Shown here: positions 45,903 to 57,493 of the stretch, piece by piece
Layout: the number at the start of each line of letters is the position of its first letter
How positions within the stretch are numbered: the stretch's first letter is position 1
DNA from: AP-15 sp963814865
GTDB taxonomy: Bacteria > Pseudomonadota > Alphaproteobacteria > ATCC43930 > CGMCC-115725
Length of the DNA stretch: 64,000 nucleotides
Reading direction: 5' to 3'
Assembly: GCA_963814865.1 (NCBI GenBank)
Contig: CAWFEN010000009.1
Coordinates: 62,001-126,000 of the forward strand
Translations under genes and position numbers: made by a program
Notes under the pieces: generated by a model
Seen by the model: the letters and a program-made list of their open reading frames with translations, nothing else
What the model was told of the DNA's origin: nothing
Databases searched by the model: none

Positions 45903-46088
45903 CCCGCCTCCGCCGCCGATCTGGCGCACGACTATAGAGGATCGCGGCGGAAACGGGGCCGGTAACAGGGCGCTCGGAAACCGCCGCGGCACGTCGCGCC
46001 GATAGCGCGAGGCGCTATCCTCCGGCAGCCCGCCGGGCTATTTTCGCGGCACTCGCCCGATGATCAAGTTTCGCTGCACGCCGCACCT

Positions 46089-47057
46089 GTGATCCGCGTC
46101 ATCCGACATCCCCGCCCCGGATCGGACCATCCGCGCCGATCCATCCTGGCGATGGGCAATTTCGACGGCCTGCATCGCGGCCATGCGGCGCTCGTCGGCC
46201 ATGCCCGCGATCTCGCGCGCGGGCGAAACCTGCCGACCGCGGTGCTGACCTTCGAGCCGCACCCCCGCAGTGTGTTCTTTCCGACGACCGAACCATTCCG
46301 GCTGACCCCGTTTCGCGTCAAGGAGCGCGAATTGGCGCGGCTCGGCGTCGACCTGCTGTTCGTCCAGCATTTCGACCTGGCCTTTGCCGCAAAGAGCGCC
46401 GAGGACTTCCTTGCCGAGGTGATCGTCGGCGCGGTCGGCGCCTCGCATGTCGTCGTCGGCTGGGATTGCACCTTCGGCAAGGGCCGCCGCGGCACGCCCG
46501 GCTTTCTGCGCGAAGCCGGTCCGCGGCAGGGCTTCGCGGTGACCGTGCTCGACCCGATACGCGGCCCGGACGAAACGGTCTATTCCTCGACCCATATCCG
46601 CGAGCTGCTGAAGGCGGGCAAGCCGCGCGAGGCAGCAGCACTGCTCGGCCGGTTCTGGGAAATCGACGGCCGCGTCGCCGCCGGCGACCGGCGCGGCCGC
46701 ACCATCGGCTTTCCAACCGCCAATCTCGGGCTCGGCGACTATCTGCGCCCGGCCTTCGGCGTCTATGCGGTGCGCGTCAGCGGCGACGGCCCCGACGACC
46801 CGCTCGCCGGCCGCACCATCGATGGCGTCGCCAATCTCGGCCTGCGCCCGACCGTCGGCGGCCTCGAACCGAGGCTCGAAGCGCATCTGTTCGACATCGA
46901 CACCGATCTTTACGGGCGCCATCTGCGGGTGGCGCTGATCGACTTCATCCGGCCCGAGCAGAAATTTTCGGGCCTCGACGCGCTGAAGGCGCAGATCGCC
47001 GCCGACGCCGCCCGCGCCCGTGAGATCCTCGCCGCCACGCCACCTACGCTTGGTTAG
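46089..47057 (+). CDS. ribF: Bifunctional riboflavin kinase / FAD synthetase
   Basis: 322-aa cytoplasmic enzyme making FMN then FAD from riboflavin. The N-terminal nucleotidyltransferase domain carries AMGNFDGLHRGHAALVGHAR (HxGH) and SSTHIRELLKAGKPREAA; the C-terminal flavokinase domain has GDRRGRTIGFPTANLGL and AFGVYAVRVSG. Length is normal. In alphaproteobacteria ribF is followed by ileS and lspA; here two extra genes (PEP-CTERM protein, sulfotransferase) lie before ileS. Confidence 0.95.
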   Translation: MIRVIRHPRPGSDHPRRSILAMGNFDGLHRGHAALVGHARDLARGRNLPTAVLTFEPHPRSVFFPTTEPFRLTPFRVKERELARLGVDLLFVQHFDLAFAAKSAEDFLAEVIVGAVGASHVVVGWDCTFGKGRRGTPGFLREAGPRQGFAVTVLDPIRGPDETVYSSTHIRELLKAGKPREAAALLGRFWEIDGRVAAGDRRGRTIGFPTANLGLGDYLRPAFGVYAVRVSGDGPDDPLAGRTIDGVANLGLRPTVGGLEPRLEAHLFDIDTDLYGRHLRVALIDFIRPEQKFSGLDALKAQIAADAARAREILAATPPTLG

Positions 47058-47251
47058 AGCGCTTTCCGATCAAGTAACTATTTGCGGGAGCATGCGGCTC
47101 GCCACGGTTCTCAAAGGCAGCGTACGATACCGTCGCAAAATTTTACGCTCTAAACCCCACGAGGATGAAGCCTGCCGTGGTCGGCACCCCCATGCTGGCC
47201 GCAAACGAAGCGGCACGGCGGCCACCGGTCGCGAAATTGCGGATAAATGTC

Positions 47252-47311
47252 GGAAATTATTACACTTGCCCGAAAGAGCAAGGCCCAAGTACCGGTGATT
47301 TAATAATTTCC
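47252..47311. repeat. Perfect 11-bp AT-rich inverted repeat
   Basis: GGAAATTATTA at 47252-47262 and TAATAATTTCC at 47301-47311 are exact inverse complements separated by 38 nt, in a GC-rich genome where such AT-rich arms are rare. The right arm ends 5 nt before the sigma-54-like promoter, so the pair may be an upstream activator binding site (enhancer-binding proteins bind inverted repeats) or a DNA-looping element. The 347-nt gap from ribF to the PEP-CTERM gene holds nothing else I recognise as coding. Confidence 0.5.
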
Positions 47312-47315
47312 AACC

Positions 47316-47331
47316 TTGGCGCGATTCTTGC
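47316..47331 (+). promoter_or_regulatory. Sigma-54 (RpoN) promoter match before the PEP-CTERM gene
   Basis: TTGGCGCGATTCTTGC: TGGC, seven nt, TTGC, which is the exact -24/-12 spacing of RpoN promoters (GG at 47318-47319, GC at 47330-47331). The start codon of the PEP-CTERM gene is 74 nt further, behind a GGGGAGG ribosome binding site. PEP-CTERM genes of many Proteobacteria are known to have sigma-54 promoters under the PrsK/PrsR two-component system; the activator is not in this window. Confidence 0.6.
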
Positions 47332-47404
47332 GCTCTTTCCTGTAAGGGGTTCAGGCAGCCTCCCGCAAAGGTCGGATCGAGTCGCAAACATGGGGAGGTC
47401 ATCG

Positions 47405-47969
47405 ATGAAGCAGTACCTGTTGGCCGGGACCTCGGCGCTGGCGTTGCTGGTGGGTGCGCCAGCGCGGACGCCACCACCTTCAATTTCACCGGAACGGTGG
47501 TCGACTTCACGATCCCGGTGACCGGGACCTACGACATCACCGCGGCCGGCGCCGAGGGTCGCGGTAATATCGTTGGCAGCGCCGGGGGCCTCGGGGCGCT
47601 CGCCGGCGGCGATGTGTTTCTCATCGCTGGAGCCGTGCTCGACGTCGCGGTCGGCAGCGGCAGCGGCGGCGCCTATGCGGGTGGCGGCGGTGGCGGCAGC
47701 TTTGTCTACACCTCCCTGACCGCGCCGCTGGTCGTCGCCGGTGGCGGCGGCGGCGGCGGCGCGGCGGCGGCGGCGGCTCGTTCCTCGCGTCGTACGTCAC
47801 CAACCCCGAGCTGGTGACCGGCGGCGCCGACAACGGCGCTTACGGCGGCAACGGCTATGTCGCGATCAACTTGGTTGCCGCCGCGGTCCCCGAGCCCGGC
47901 AGCCTGGGCCTGGTCGCCGCGGCGCTAATCGGTCTCGGGCTGATCCGCCGCCGGCCGCGGCGCAGTTGA
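47405..47969 (+). CDS. PEP-CTERM sorting-domain protein (two frameshifts)
   Basis: A signal peptide (MKQYLLAGTSALALLVGA) starts at 47405. After a one-base loss within 47455-47470 the frame reads SADATTFNFTGTVVDFTIPV and a Gly-rich passive body (GGAYAGGGGGGSFVYTSLTA). In a GGC-repeat tract (about 47742-47790) a second shift is needed to reach SYVTNPELVTGGADNGAYGG and the PEP-CTERM end: AVPEPGSLGLVAAALIGLGL then a basic tail. The repaired protein is about 187 aa. It would be recognised by an exosortase and sent to the cell surface. Both shifts may be sequencing errors in low-complexity DNA or real decay. Confidence 0.72.
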
Positions 47970-48043
47970 GCCGAGCGGCGGTTGCGTGATCGGCCGGCGT
48001 CTGCAAAGTTGCCGGCCATGGCCCTGCTCGCCCTCGCCCATCG

Positions 48044-48874
48044 GTGACCGCCATGCGCAACGGCATCCATTTCATCTCCGGCCTGCCGCGCTCGGGCTCG
48101 ACCCTGCTCGCGGCGTTGCTGCGGCAGAACCCGCGCTTTTCGGCCGGCATGACGAGCCCGGTCGGCAGCCTGTTCAGCGCCATGCTGCGCGAAACGAGCC
48201 AGCGCAACGAGGCCGCGGTGTTCATCGACGACGATCTGCGCCAGCGGCTGTTGCGCGCGGTGTTCGAGGCTTATTACGCCGAGATCCACCCGCAGCAGGT
48301 GGTGTTCGACACCAACCGGCAATGGACGACCAAATTGCCGGCGCTGACCCGGCTGTTCCCGGCCGCCAAGGCGATCTGCTGCGTGCGCAACCCGGCCTGG
48401 GTCATCGACAGCATCGAAAACCTGATCCGCCGCAACGCTTTCGAATTGTCGGGGATCTTCAGCTACGAGCCCGGCGGCACGGTCTATTCGCGGGTCGAGG
48501 GGCTGGCCGGCCCGACCGGCATGGTCGGCTTTGCGTTGAACGCGCTGCGCGAGGCGGTCTATGGCGAATTTGGCGAGCGGCTGCTGCTGGTCCGCTACGA
48601 GAGCCTGACGGCGAACCCGCTCGGCACCCTCGCCGCGATCTACAATTTCATCGGCGAGCCGCTTTACGCCCACGACCCCGAGCACATCGAGCCGTGCTAC
48701 GACATGGTCGAGTTCGACCTGCGGCTGGGCACCCCCGGACTGCACGACGTGCGCAGCGCGGTCAAGGCGCGGTCGCGCCCGACGGTGCTGCCGCCCGAGT
48801 TGTTCCAACGCTACGACGGCCTCGCCTTCTGGCAGGACCCGGCGCAACTGCCGACGAGCGTGCGCATGGTGTAG
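48044..48874 (+). CDS. Sulfotransferase family protein
   Basis: 276-aa enzyme with the PAPS 5'-phosphosulfate loop at the N-terminus (FISGLPRSGSTLLAALL) and the 3'-phosphate-binding pattern AICCVRNPAWVIDSIENLIR, then LLLVRYESLTANPLGTLAAI. It transfers sulfate to an alcohol or amine; bacterial members modify surface glycans, lipids or tyrosines. Start is the GTG at 48044 or the ATG at 48053 (MRNGIHF). Next to a PEP-CTERM gene, so surface-polymer sulfation is plausible, but no glycan genes are in the window. Confidence 0.86.
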   Translation: MTAMRNGIHFISGLPRSGSTLLAALLRQNPRFSAGMTSPVGSLFSAMLRETSQRNEAAVFIDDDLRQRLLRAVFEAYYAEIHPQQVVFDTNRQWTTKLPALTRLFPAAKAICCVRNPAWVIDSIENLIRRNAFELSGIFSYEPGGTVYSRVEGLAGPTGMVGFALNALREAVYGEFGERLLLVRYESLTANPLGTLAAIYNFIGEPLYAHDPEHIEPCYDMVEFDLRLGTPGLHDVRSAVKARSRPTVLPPELFQRYDGLAFWQDPAQLPTSVRMV

Positions 48875-48960
48875 CGCCAGGACCGGCAGGCGCCGGCTCC
48901 CGTCGTTTCGGAGTGTCGCTCAGGTTGGTAATTACGTTGCTATATGATTATCGGTATCGC

Positions 48961-49035
48961 CGTGGCCGGGCTTGACCCGGCCATCCACGCCTTCGAGCGC
49001 TCGAACCAAAGACGTGATGCGCGGGTCGAGCCCGC
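48961..49035. repeat. Intergenic palindromic repeat, type C
   Basis: Two hairpins in the gap before ileS: GGCCGGG/CCCGGCC (48964-48970 and 48976-48982, loop CTTGA) and GCGGG/CCCGC (49021-49035, loop TCGAG). The pattern of a GGCCGGG-CTTGA-CCCGGCCAT hairpin followed by a short tail is a well-known dispersed element of alphaproteobacterial genomes. The rest of the 409-nt gap (48875-49283) holds no gene. Confidence 0.65.
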
Positions 49036-49283
49036 GCACGGGGATTAAAGTTGTTGGTGAAGAGAGGCAGACAGAAGATATCGCCGTTGCGTTGCTCCGC
49101 GACCCCCCTGCCGCGCGCAGGCCACCCTCCACGGAGCGGACGACCCTCGAATTCGGCCGGGGCGGCTGTTATATGTCGCGCATGTTTTCGCATCGCCCCT
49201 GGATATCGCGAATTATCGGCCCGGTCCTCGTCTGAGGATCGGGAACGCGCTCGCCTTTTTCGTCTCTCGTCCAGGGGTTCACG

Positions 49284-52305
<3,022 letters not shown>

Positions 52306-52667
52306 CCGCGGCATGAGCTTTGGCCTGTTCAACACGGCCGGGAGCGGCGGCGGGGTCAACGCCCTGGTGTTCTCGCTCGTCGCCGCGGCGATCGTCGCCG
52401 GGCTCGCCTGGTGGCTGAGCCGGGTCCGGAGCCCGTTCCTGGCCGTGGCGATCGGACTGATCATCGGCGGGGCCGTCGGCAATGTCGCCGACCGGGTCCG
52501 TCTCGGCGCCGTCGTCGATTTTCTCGATTTCCATGTCGGGTCATGGCATTGGCCGGCCTTCAACCTGGCCGACAGCGCGATCTGCATAGGCGTCGCCGCC
52601 ATGCTGCTCGACGGCTTGCTTCTGCACCGGGAAGTACATTAAATATCGGGCCGGGAGGGCTTTGATC

Positions 52668-53147
52668 ATGTCCGAGGATCATCGGGTTCGCGGCGCGGGC
52701 CGCGGATATGTTTTCCTGGCTGCGGCCTGCCTGGCCGGGACGGCGCTTGTTTCGGGCTGCAGTAACTGGAAGCAGTCGCTCGGCCTCGCACCGACCATGC
52801 CCGACGAATTCGCCGTCGAATCGCGCGCGCCGCTGATGCTGCCGCCCGATTTCGACCTGCGCCCGCCGGAGCCGGGGGCGCCGCGGCCGCAGGAAAAGAG
52901 CATGGACCAGCAGGCCGAACAGGTGATCGACCAGGCCGGACCGGGCGCGCCCGGCAAGCAGGCCTCCAATTTCCGCCTGCGCGACGCCGAGAACGAGCTG
53001 CCCACTATCGGCGGGCAGAGGGCCGACCCGAACGGCATGGTCGCCGACCAGAGCCTGTCGAGCAAGCTGTTGGGTTATGGCGATACCGGCGCCGCCGGCG
53101 CTACTGTCGACAAGCGCACGACCACCCCGCTGACCGGGGTCTATTGA
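52668..53147 (+). CDS. DUF3035 lipoprotein
   Basis: 159-aa lipoprotein with a signal peptide ending in the lipobox LVSGC (cysteine near residue 31), a Pro-rich section (LPPDFDLRPPEPGAPRP) and an acidic C-terminal half. DUF3035 proteins occur next to lspA in alphaproteobacteria and are thought to be outer-envelope proteins of unknown role. ATG at 52668 with GGGAGGG upstream; a TTG six bases earlier is less likely. Co-transcribed with lspA. Confidence 0.88.
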   Translation: MSEDHRVRGAGRGYVFLAAACLAGTALVSGCSNWKQSLGLAPTMPDEFAVESRAPLMLPPDFDLRPPEPGAPRPQEKSMDQQAEQVIDQAGPGAPGKQASNFRLRDAENELPTIGGQRADPNGMVADQSLSSKLLGYGDTGAAGATVDKRTTTPLTGVY

Positions 53148-53220
53148 GTGGGCGGGTTTCTCTCCCTCGCCGCGCGTGCGGGGTGAAGGCGCGTCCGCGT
53201 CCGCATCGGGACCTGCTGAC

Positions 53221-53985
53221 ATGACCCTGTTCGACCTCTCGGGGCGCGTCGCCATGGTTACCGGCGGCAATGGCGGGATCGGGCTCGGCATGGCACGCGG
53301 GCTCGCCGCGGCCGGCGCCCGCATCGTGGTGGCGGCGCGCGACGCCGCCAAGGCCGAGGCGGCATTGGCGGCGATCGCCGCCGCGGGACCGGCGGGCGCG
53401 TTTGTGGCCCTCGACGTCGCCGACGAGACCTCGTGCCGAGCTGCGATCGCGGCGACCGTCGGTCGTTTCGGCCGGCTCGACATCCTCGTCAACAATGCCG
53501 GCATGTCGATCCGCAAGCCGCCCGAATCCTATTCGGCCGCCGAATGGCACGCCGTGCTCGACACCAACCTGACCGGCGCGTTCATCTGCGCGCAGGCCGC
53601 CCATCCGGCGATGAAGCAGGCCGGCGGCGGCAAGGTCATCAACATCGGCTCGATGTTCGCGATCTTCGGCTCCGCCTACGCGGTCCCCTATGCCGCGAGC
53701 AAAGGCGCGCTCGTCCAGATGACCAAATCGCTCGCCGCCGCCTGGGCGGAAGATAACATCCAGGTCAACGCGGTCCTGCCCGGCTGGATCGACACCGAGC
53801 TGACACGGGACGCACGCCAGCAGGTCGCGGGTTTGCACGAGCGCGTCCTGGCCCGCACCCCGGCCGGCCGCTGGGGCGTACCCGAAGACCTCGCCGGCAT
53901 CGCCGTTTTTCTTGCCTCGCCCGCCTCCGACTTTATCACCGGCGCCGCTATCCCTGTCGACGGCGGCTTTTCCGCCTCCGGATGA
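53221..53985 (+). CDS. Short-chain dehydrogenase/reductase
   Basis: 254-aa classical SDR oxidoreductase. NAD(P)-binding TGGNGGIGLG (residues about 15-24), NNAG in ILVNNAGMSIRKPPE, catalytic Ser in INIGSMFAIFG and the Tyr157/Lys161 pair of YAASKGAL. AARD after the second strand (VVAARDAAKAEA) favours NADP or NAD ambiguously. C-terminal FLASPASDFITGAAIPVDGG is typical of 3-oxoacyl-reductase or glucose-dehydrogenase-type members. Substrate unknown. Confidence 0.92.
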   Translation: MTLFDLSGRVAMVTGGNGGIGLGMARGLAAAGARIVVAARDAAKAEAALAAIAAAGPAGAFVALDVADETSCRAAIAATVGRFGRLDILVNNAGMSIRKPPESYSAAEWHAVLDTNLTGAFICAQAAHPAMKQAGGGKVINIGSMFAIFGSAYAVPYAASKGALVQMTKSLAAAWAEDNIQVNAVLPGWIDTELTRDARQQVAGLHERVLARTPAGRWGVPEDLAGIAVFLASPASDFITGAAIPVDGGFSASG

Positions 53986-54019
53986 CGAAATTCGGCTGCG
54001 GCCTCGGACTGAGATCAGG

Positions 54020-54628
54020 CTAAAGCGGCCGCGCGACCCGCGGGCGCTCGTTGACGGCGGGGACGCGAATCCCGGCATCGTCAATGCGGACCGTGCTGAT
54101 CGAGGCGAGCGCCACCTCGATCCGCGCGTAGAAATCGAGCGGCATGCCGAGAACGAAGAGGAGAGCGGCGCGGATCACATCGCCATGGCTGACGATGACC
54201 ACGGTTCCTTCGCGGTGAGCTCGGCGCAGATCGAACAGGGCGTTGACAATACGATCCTGGACTTGGCGCCAGCTTTCCCCGCCCGGGATCGCCGCGATGC
54301 TGCGGCAGCTCCGCCACAACTCCCAGCGCTGATCGGCCTTGACCTGATCGAAGGTCAAGCCGGTCCATTCGCCGAAATCGAGCTCGCTCACATCCTCTCG
54401 GGACAATACCGGCATGCCGAGCCGGCCGGCGAGGATTTCGGCAGTCTCCTGCGCGCGCTGCAGCGGGCTCGCATAGACCGCGTCGATCGTTTCGTCCGCC
54501 AGGCGGTCGGCGGCCGCGGCGGCTTCGGCACGGCCCTTGGCGGAGAGGCCGAGCCCAGGCATCCGACCGGCGAGCAGCCGGCCCTGCATTACGTGCTCGC
54601 CATGCCGCACAAGATGAAAGAGCGTCAC
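54020..54628 (-). CDS. Histidine phosphatase family protein
   Basis: 202-aa protein of the phosphoglycerate-mutase/histidine phosphatase superfamily. The phosphorylated histidine is His9 in LVRHGEHVMQG; other family marks are VYASPLQRAQETAEIL, GEWTGLTFDQV and the second catalytic histidine in VIVSHGDVIRAALL. All catalytic positions are present. It may act on sugar phosphates, cobalamin precursors or other phosphoesters; nothing nearby decides. Converges with the SDR gene. Confidence 0.9.
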   Translation of the reverse strand: MTLFHLVRHGEHVMQGRLLAGRMPGLGLSAKGRAEAAAAADRLADETIDAVYASPLQRAQETAEILAGRLGMPVLSREDVSELDFGEWTGLTFDQVKADQRWELWRSCRSIAAIPGGESWRQVQDRIVNALFDLRRAHREGTVVIVSHGDVIRAALLFVLGMPLDFYARIEVALASISTVRIDDAGIRVPAVNERPRVARPL

Positions 54629-54756
54629 GCCGCAATCCCTCGACCCACCCTGAAACGACGACGATCACAGTTATCGACCGTCGGAGCATCTCGCCGCTTG
54701 CTGCCGGCGAAAGATAAAACGGCCTGCCTCCCGATTCTCGCACCGCCCCTAGCCCC

Positions 54757-54782
54757 ACCCGCTCCCCCGCGGGGGAGCGGGT
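54757..54782 (-). terminator. Perfect GC hairpin downstream of the Rieske gene
   Basis: A near-perfect palindrome with 12-bp arms (54757-54768 and 54771-54782, ACCCGCTCCCCC/GGGGGAGCGGGT, loop GC) lies 29 nt past the stop codon of the Rieske oxygenase on the minus strand. No U-tract follows on either strand, so it is a possible weak or Rho-aided terminator, or one of the dispersed palindromes. Confidence 0.4.
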
Positions 54783-54810
54783 GACCTTATGGAGCGTCAG
54801 CGCCCCGGCG

Positions 54811-56106
54811 TCATTTCGCGGCGACCGCCATATCCTCGGCGTACATCTCGGGAAGCACGGTCTCGCGCCAGGTCTCCTGCCGCGGGAAGATCTTTTCGAT
54901 CGCGCGCGCCGAATAATAGCTGGTATCGACACCCGGCGGGTTGCCGCCCGCCTGCACCGCCTTGACCGCATCGAGCAGCAGGCGCCGGGTCGCGATGATC
55001 GCCCGATCGGCCGGCCCCAGATGCTCCTTGGAACGGTCGACGATCGGCCCCATGCCTTCCTGCACCGCGCGGTCCTGGGTGTTGATGCCGTCGATGCCGG
55101 TGAAGGTTTCGTTCTTCTGGACCTCGCGGTCGATCATCCAGTCGTTGGTCTTGTTGCGGAAGGAGCGGAACTCGCCCGACGTCTCGACATAATCGGGGCC
55201 GTTGCCGTTGCCGCGCTCCATGCGGTCTGCGTCGCTCAAGGCGGGCTCGCCGAAGCTGTACATCCAGTTCCACACCATGCAGTTCTCGTCGTCGATCGGG
55301 ACCCAGATATGCCCGGCGATATTGGGCCGGTCGCCGCCGCCCATCGCGCGCCCCAGCTGCTGCGGCCGGATCTGCGTGAACGGCATGACGAAATGATAGG
55401 AGCGGACATAGGTCTTGTCGTCGTCGAGCGGGCAAATCCCGACATATCGATAGCCGTAATCGGTGATATCGACCTCGAGCAGCGGCGCCCGGCCGCGGAC
55501 GAACGGCCCCTGCACCGGGATGCCCGGGCGGCTCGTGTTCGGCGTGATCGTGCGGTGCAGGATCGGGGCGTGCGAGGTGTCGATGCCGCCTTCAAGCGCC
55601 TGCAGCCAATTGCACTCCTCCCACACCTTCGAGACATGGCGGTGGGTTTCCGGCACCTGCGTCCATTCGAAAGCAGGCGGTGCCGGCATTTTCTCGCGCG
55701 GCCCCATATAGGCCCAGATGACGCCGCCCATCTCGACCGTCGGATAGGCGGTCAGGCGGACCTTGTGGCAGAACGGCTCGGGCTCGTTCATCTGCTCGGT
55801 GCATTTGCCGTCGACGTCGAATTTCCAGCCGTGATAGATGCAGCGCAACCCCAATTCCTCGTTGCGCCCGAACCACAAGGAGGCGCGGCGATGCGGACAG
55901 AATTCATCGACGAGGCCGATCCGGCCGGCGCTGTCGCGAAACCCGACCAGCTTTTCTCCGAGAAGCTGCACGCGCACCGGCGGGCAATCCGGCGCCGGCA
56001 ATTCGCGCGAATGCAGCGCCGGGATCCAGTATCGCCGCAATACGTCGCCCATCGGGGTCCCTGGTCCTACTCGGGTCACCAGCTCGTTGTCTTCGGGTGA
56101 TAGCAT
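54811..56106 (-). CDS. Rieske aromatic ring-hydroxylating oxygenase, alpha subunit
   Basis: 431-aa phthalate-dioxygenase-type oxygenase. The Rieske 2Fe-2S cluster is bound by Cys70, His72, Cys89 and His92 (EFCPHRRASLWFG and LRCIYHGWKF). The catalytic non-heme iron is in the C-domain near EGGIDTSHAPILHR, with the bridging Asp. The ATG at 56106 gives MLSPEDNELVTRVGPGTPMG; a longer frame upstream is noise. The reductase partner is not encoded nearby. Substrate is probably an aromatic acid, matching the several organic-acid permeases. Confidence 0.92.
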   Translation of the reverse strand: MLSPEDNELVTRVGPGTPMGDVLRRYWIPALHSRELPAPDCPPVRVQLLGEKLVGFRDSAGRIGLVDEFCPHRRASLWFGRNEELGLRCIYHGWKFDVDGKCTEQMNEPEPFCHKVRLTAYPTVEMGGVIWAYMGPREKMPAPPAFEWTQVPETHRHVSKVWEECNWLQALEGGIDTSHAPILHRTITPNTSRPGIPVQGPFVRGRAPLLEVDITDYGYRYVGICPLDDDKTYVRSYHFVMPFTQIRPQQLGRAMGGGDRPNIAGHIWVPIDDENCMVWNWMYSFGEPALSDADRMERGNGNGPDYVETSGEFRSFRNKTNDWMIDREVQKNETFTGIDGINTQDRAVQEGMGPIVDRSKEHLGPADRAIIATRRLLLDAVKAVQAGGNPPGVDTSYYSARAIEKIFPRQETWRETVLPEMYAEDMAVAAK

Positions 56107-56256
56107 GGGTGCACTCCTCACTGTCGAACGATCGGCGCGGCCCGGCCGGCGCGCCACTACCCCGGTTGCGATCATCGGCCGATTGCGGCGCGAGGACAAG
56201 AGGCGGCCGACAGGGTCAGCCAGCTGTGATGTCTCACTTGGCATTGGAAAGCCGGT

Positions 56257-56406
56257 CATTCCGGTATCGTCCCCCCGCGAAACCGGGGATGAGGCCCGGA
56301 ACCCATGCACACCGTCGGTGATGGATTGATCCCGATCGCCAACGGCTTGCTGTAAAAGCCCGGGTTCTTGGGTTCCGGGTTCACCGCTGCGCGGCGCCCC
56401 GGAATG
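56257..56406. repeat. 150-bp intergenic nested palindrome, type D
   Basis: Outer inverted arms CATTCCGG (56257-56264) and CCGGAATG (56399-56406) enclose an inner exact 11-bp pair, CCCGGAACCCA (56295-56305) and TGGGTTCCGGG (56369-56379). The whole can fold into one stem with a central loop of about 63 nt. It occupies most of the 426-nt gap between the Rieske gene and the GNAT gene (56107-56532), which otherwise holds no gene. Confidence 0.7.
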
Positions 56407-56532
56407 ACGCTCGAATGGTTGCCAACCCCGATCCTTGCATTTCAAACCGAGACGCTAGGCAGCCGCCGCCCGGCGTGTCCATCCGCCCTCGGACGTGCTA
56501 CCATCACGCGATAAGCCTCGATGGAGGGAGGA

Positions 56533-57390
56533 ATGAGCGTGACCCTGCGGCCCGGCAGACGGGAAGATGCCGATGCCTGTGGCGTGATCGGGTTCGAGGC
56601 GTTCAAATCGATCTCGAGCCAGCATGACTTTCCGTGGGACTTCCCGTCGGCGGAGGTGGCCACGGACCTGATGAAGATGCTGCTGTCGAATGCGGGGTTC
56701 TACTCGGTGGTAGCCGAGCTCGACGGCCAAATAGTCGGCAGCAACTTTCTCGATACCCGCAACCCGATCTTTGGCATCGGTCCGATTTCCGTCGCTCCGA
56801 CAGCGCAAAATCACGGAATCGGACGGCGGTTGATGCTCGATGTGATCGAATACTCGGCCCGGCGCGGCGTCGCCGGGGTTCGGCTCTTGCAGGCTGCCTA
56901 TCACAATCGATCGCTGTGCCTGTACACGAAGCTCGGCTTCGACAGCCGCGAGCCGGTTTCAAAGCTCGACGGCACCCCGTTAGGCAACAGACAGCCCGGC
57001 TACCCGGTGCGGCCGGCCATCCCCGACGATTTGGCGGCGTGCAACGCATTGTGCCGGAAAGTCCACGGCCACGACCGCGGCGGCGAGCTGCGCGATGCGA
57101 TCGATCAGGGGACGGCGCGCCTCGTCGAACATCTCGGCCGGATCACCGGCTATGCCACCGAAATCGCTTTTTTCGGGCATGCGGTTGCCGAAACCAACCG
57201 GGACCTGCAGGCGCTGATCGGCGCGGCCCCGGGTTTCGAGGGCGGCGGATTTCTGGTGCCGACGCGCAATGGCGAGTTGTTTCGCTGGTGTCTGCAAAAC
57301 GGGCTGCGTCTCGTCCACCAGATGACGCTGATGACCACCGGCCTCTATAACGAGCCTGCCGGCGCCTACCTTCCCTCGGTGCTCTGCTGA
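56533..57390 (+). CDS. GNAT N-acetyltransferase
   Basis: 285-aa acetyltransferase starting MSVTLRPGRREDADACGVIG. The acetyl-CoA loop (V/I-x-x-x-x-Q/R-x-x-G-x-G/A) is ISVAPTAQNHGIGRRLM, in the first domain; NRSLCLYTKLGFDSREP follows. A second domain (about 155-285) has a weaker GNAT shape (YPVRPAIPDDLAACNALCR) without an intact CoA loop. The GGAGGGAGG ribosome binding site fixes the start at 56533, not 56521. Target unknown. Confidence 0.88.
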   Translation: MSVTLRPGRREDADACGVIGFEAFKSISSQHDFPWDFPSAEVATDLMKMLLSNAGFYSVVAELDGQIVGSNFLDTRNPIFGIGPISVAPTAQNHGIGRRLMLDVIEYSARRGVAGVRLLQAAYHNRSLCLYTKLGFDSREPVSKLDGTPLGNRQPGYPVRPAIPDDLAACNALCRKVHGHDRGGELRDAIDQGTARLVEHLGRITGYATEIAFFGHAVAETNRDLQALIGAAPGFEGGGFLVPTRNGELFRWCLQNGLRLVHQMTLMTTGLYNEPAGAYLPSVLC

Positions 57391-57493
57391 AGCGGAGATC
57401 CGGCGCGGTTCGGCGGGCGGCCGCCGAAACGAATGCTATATTGTCGACGTCTCTTCGATCATCTCCAGGAGAAGCGCCCTTGAGGAGCGCCAG

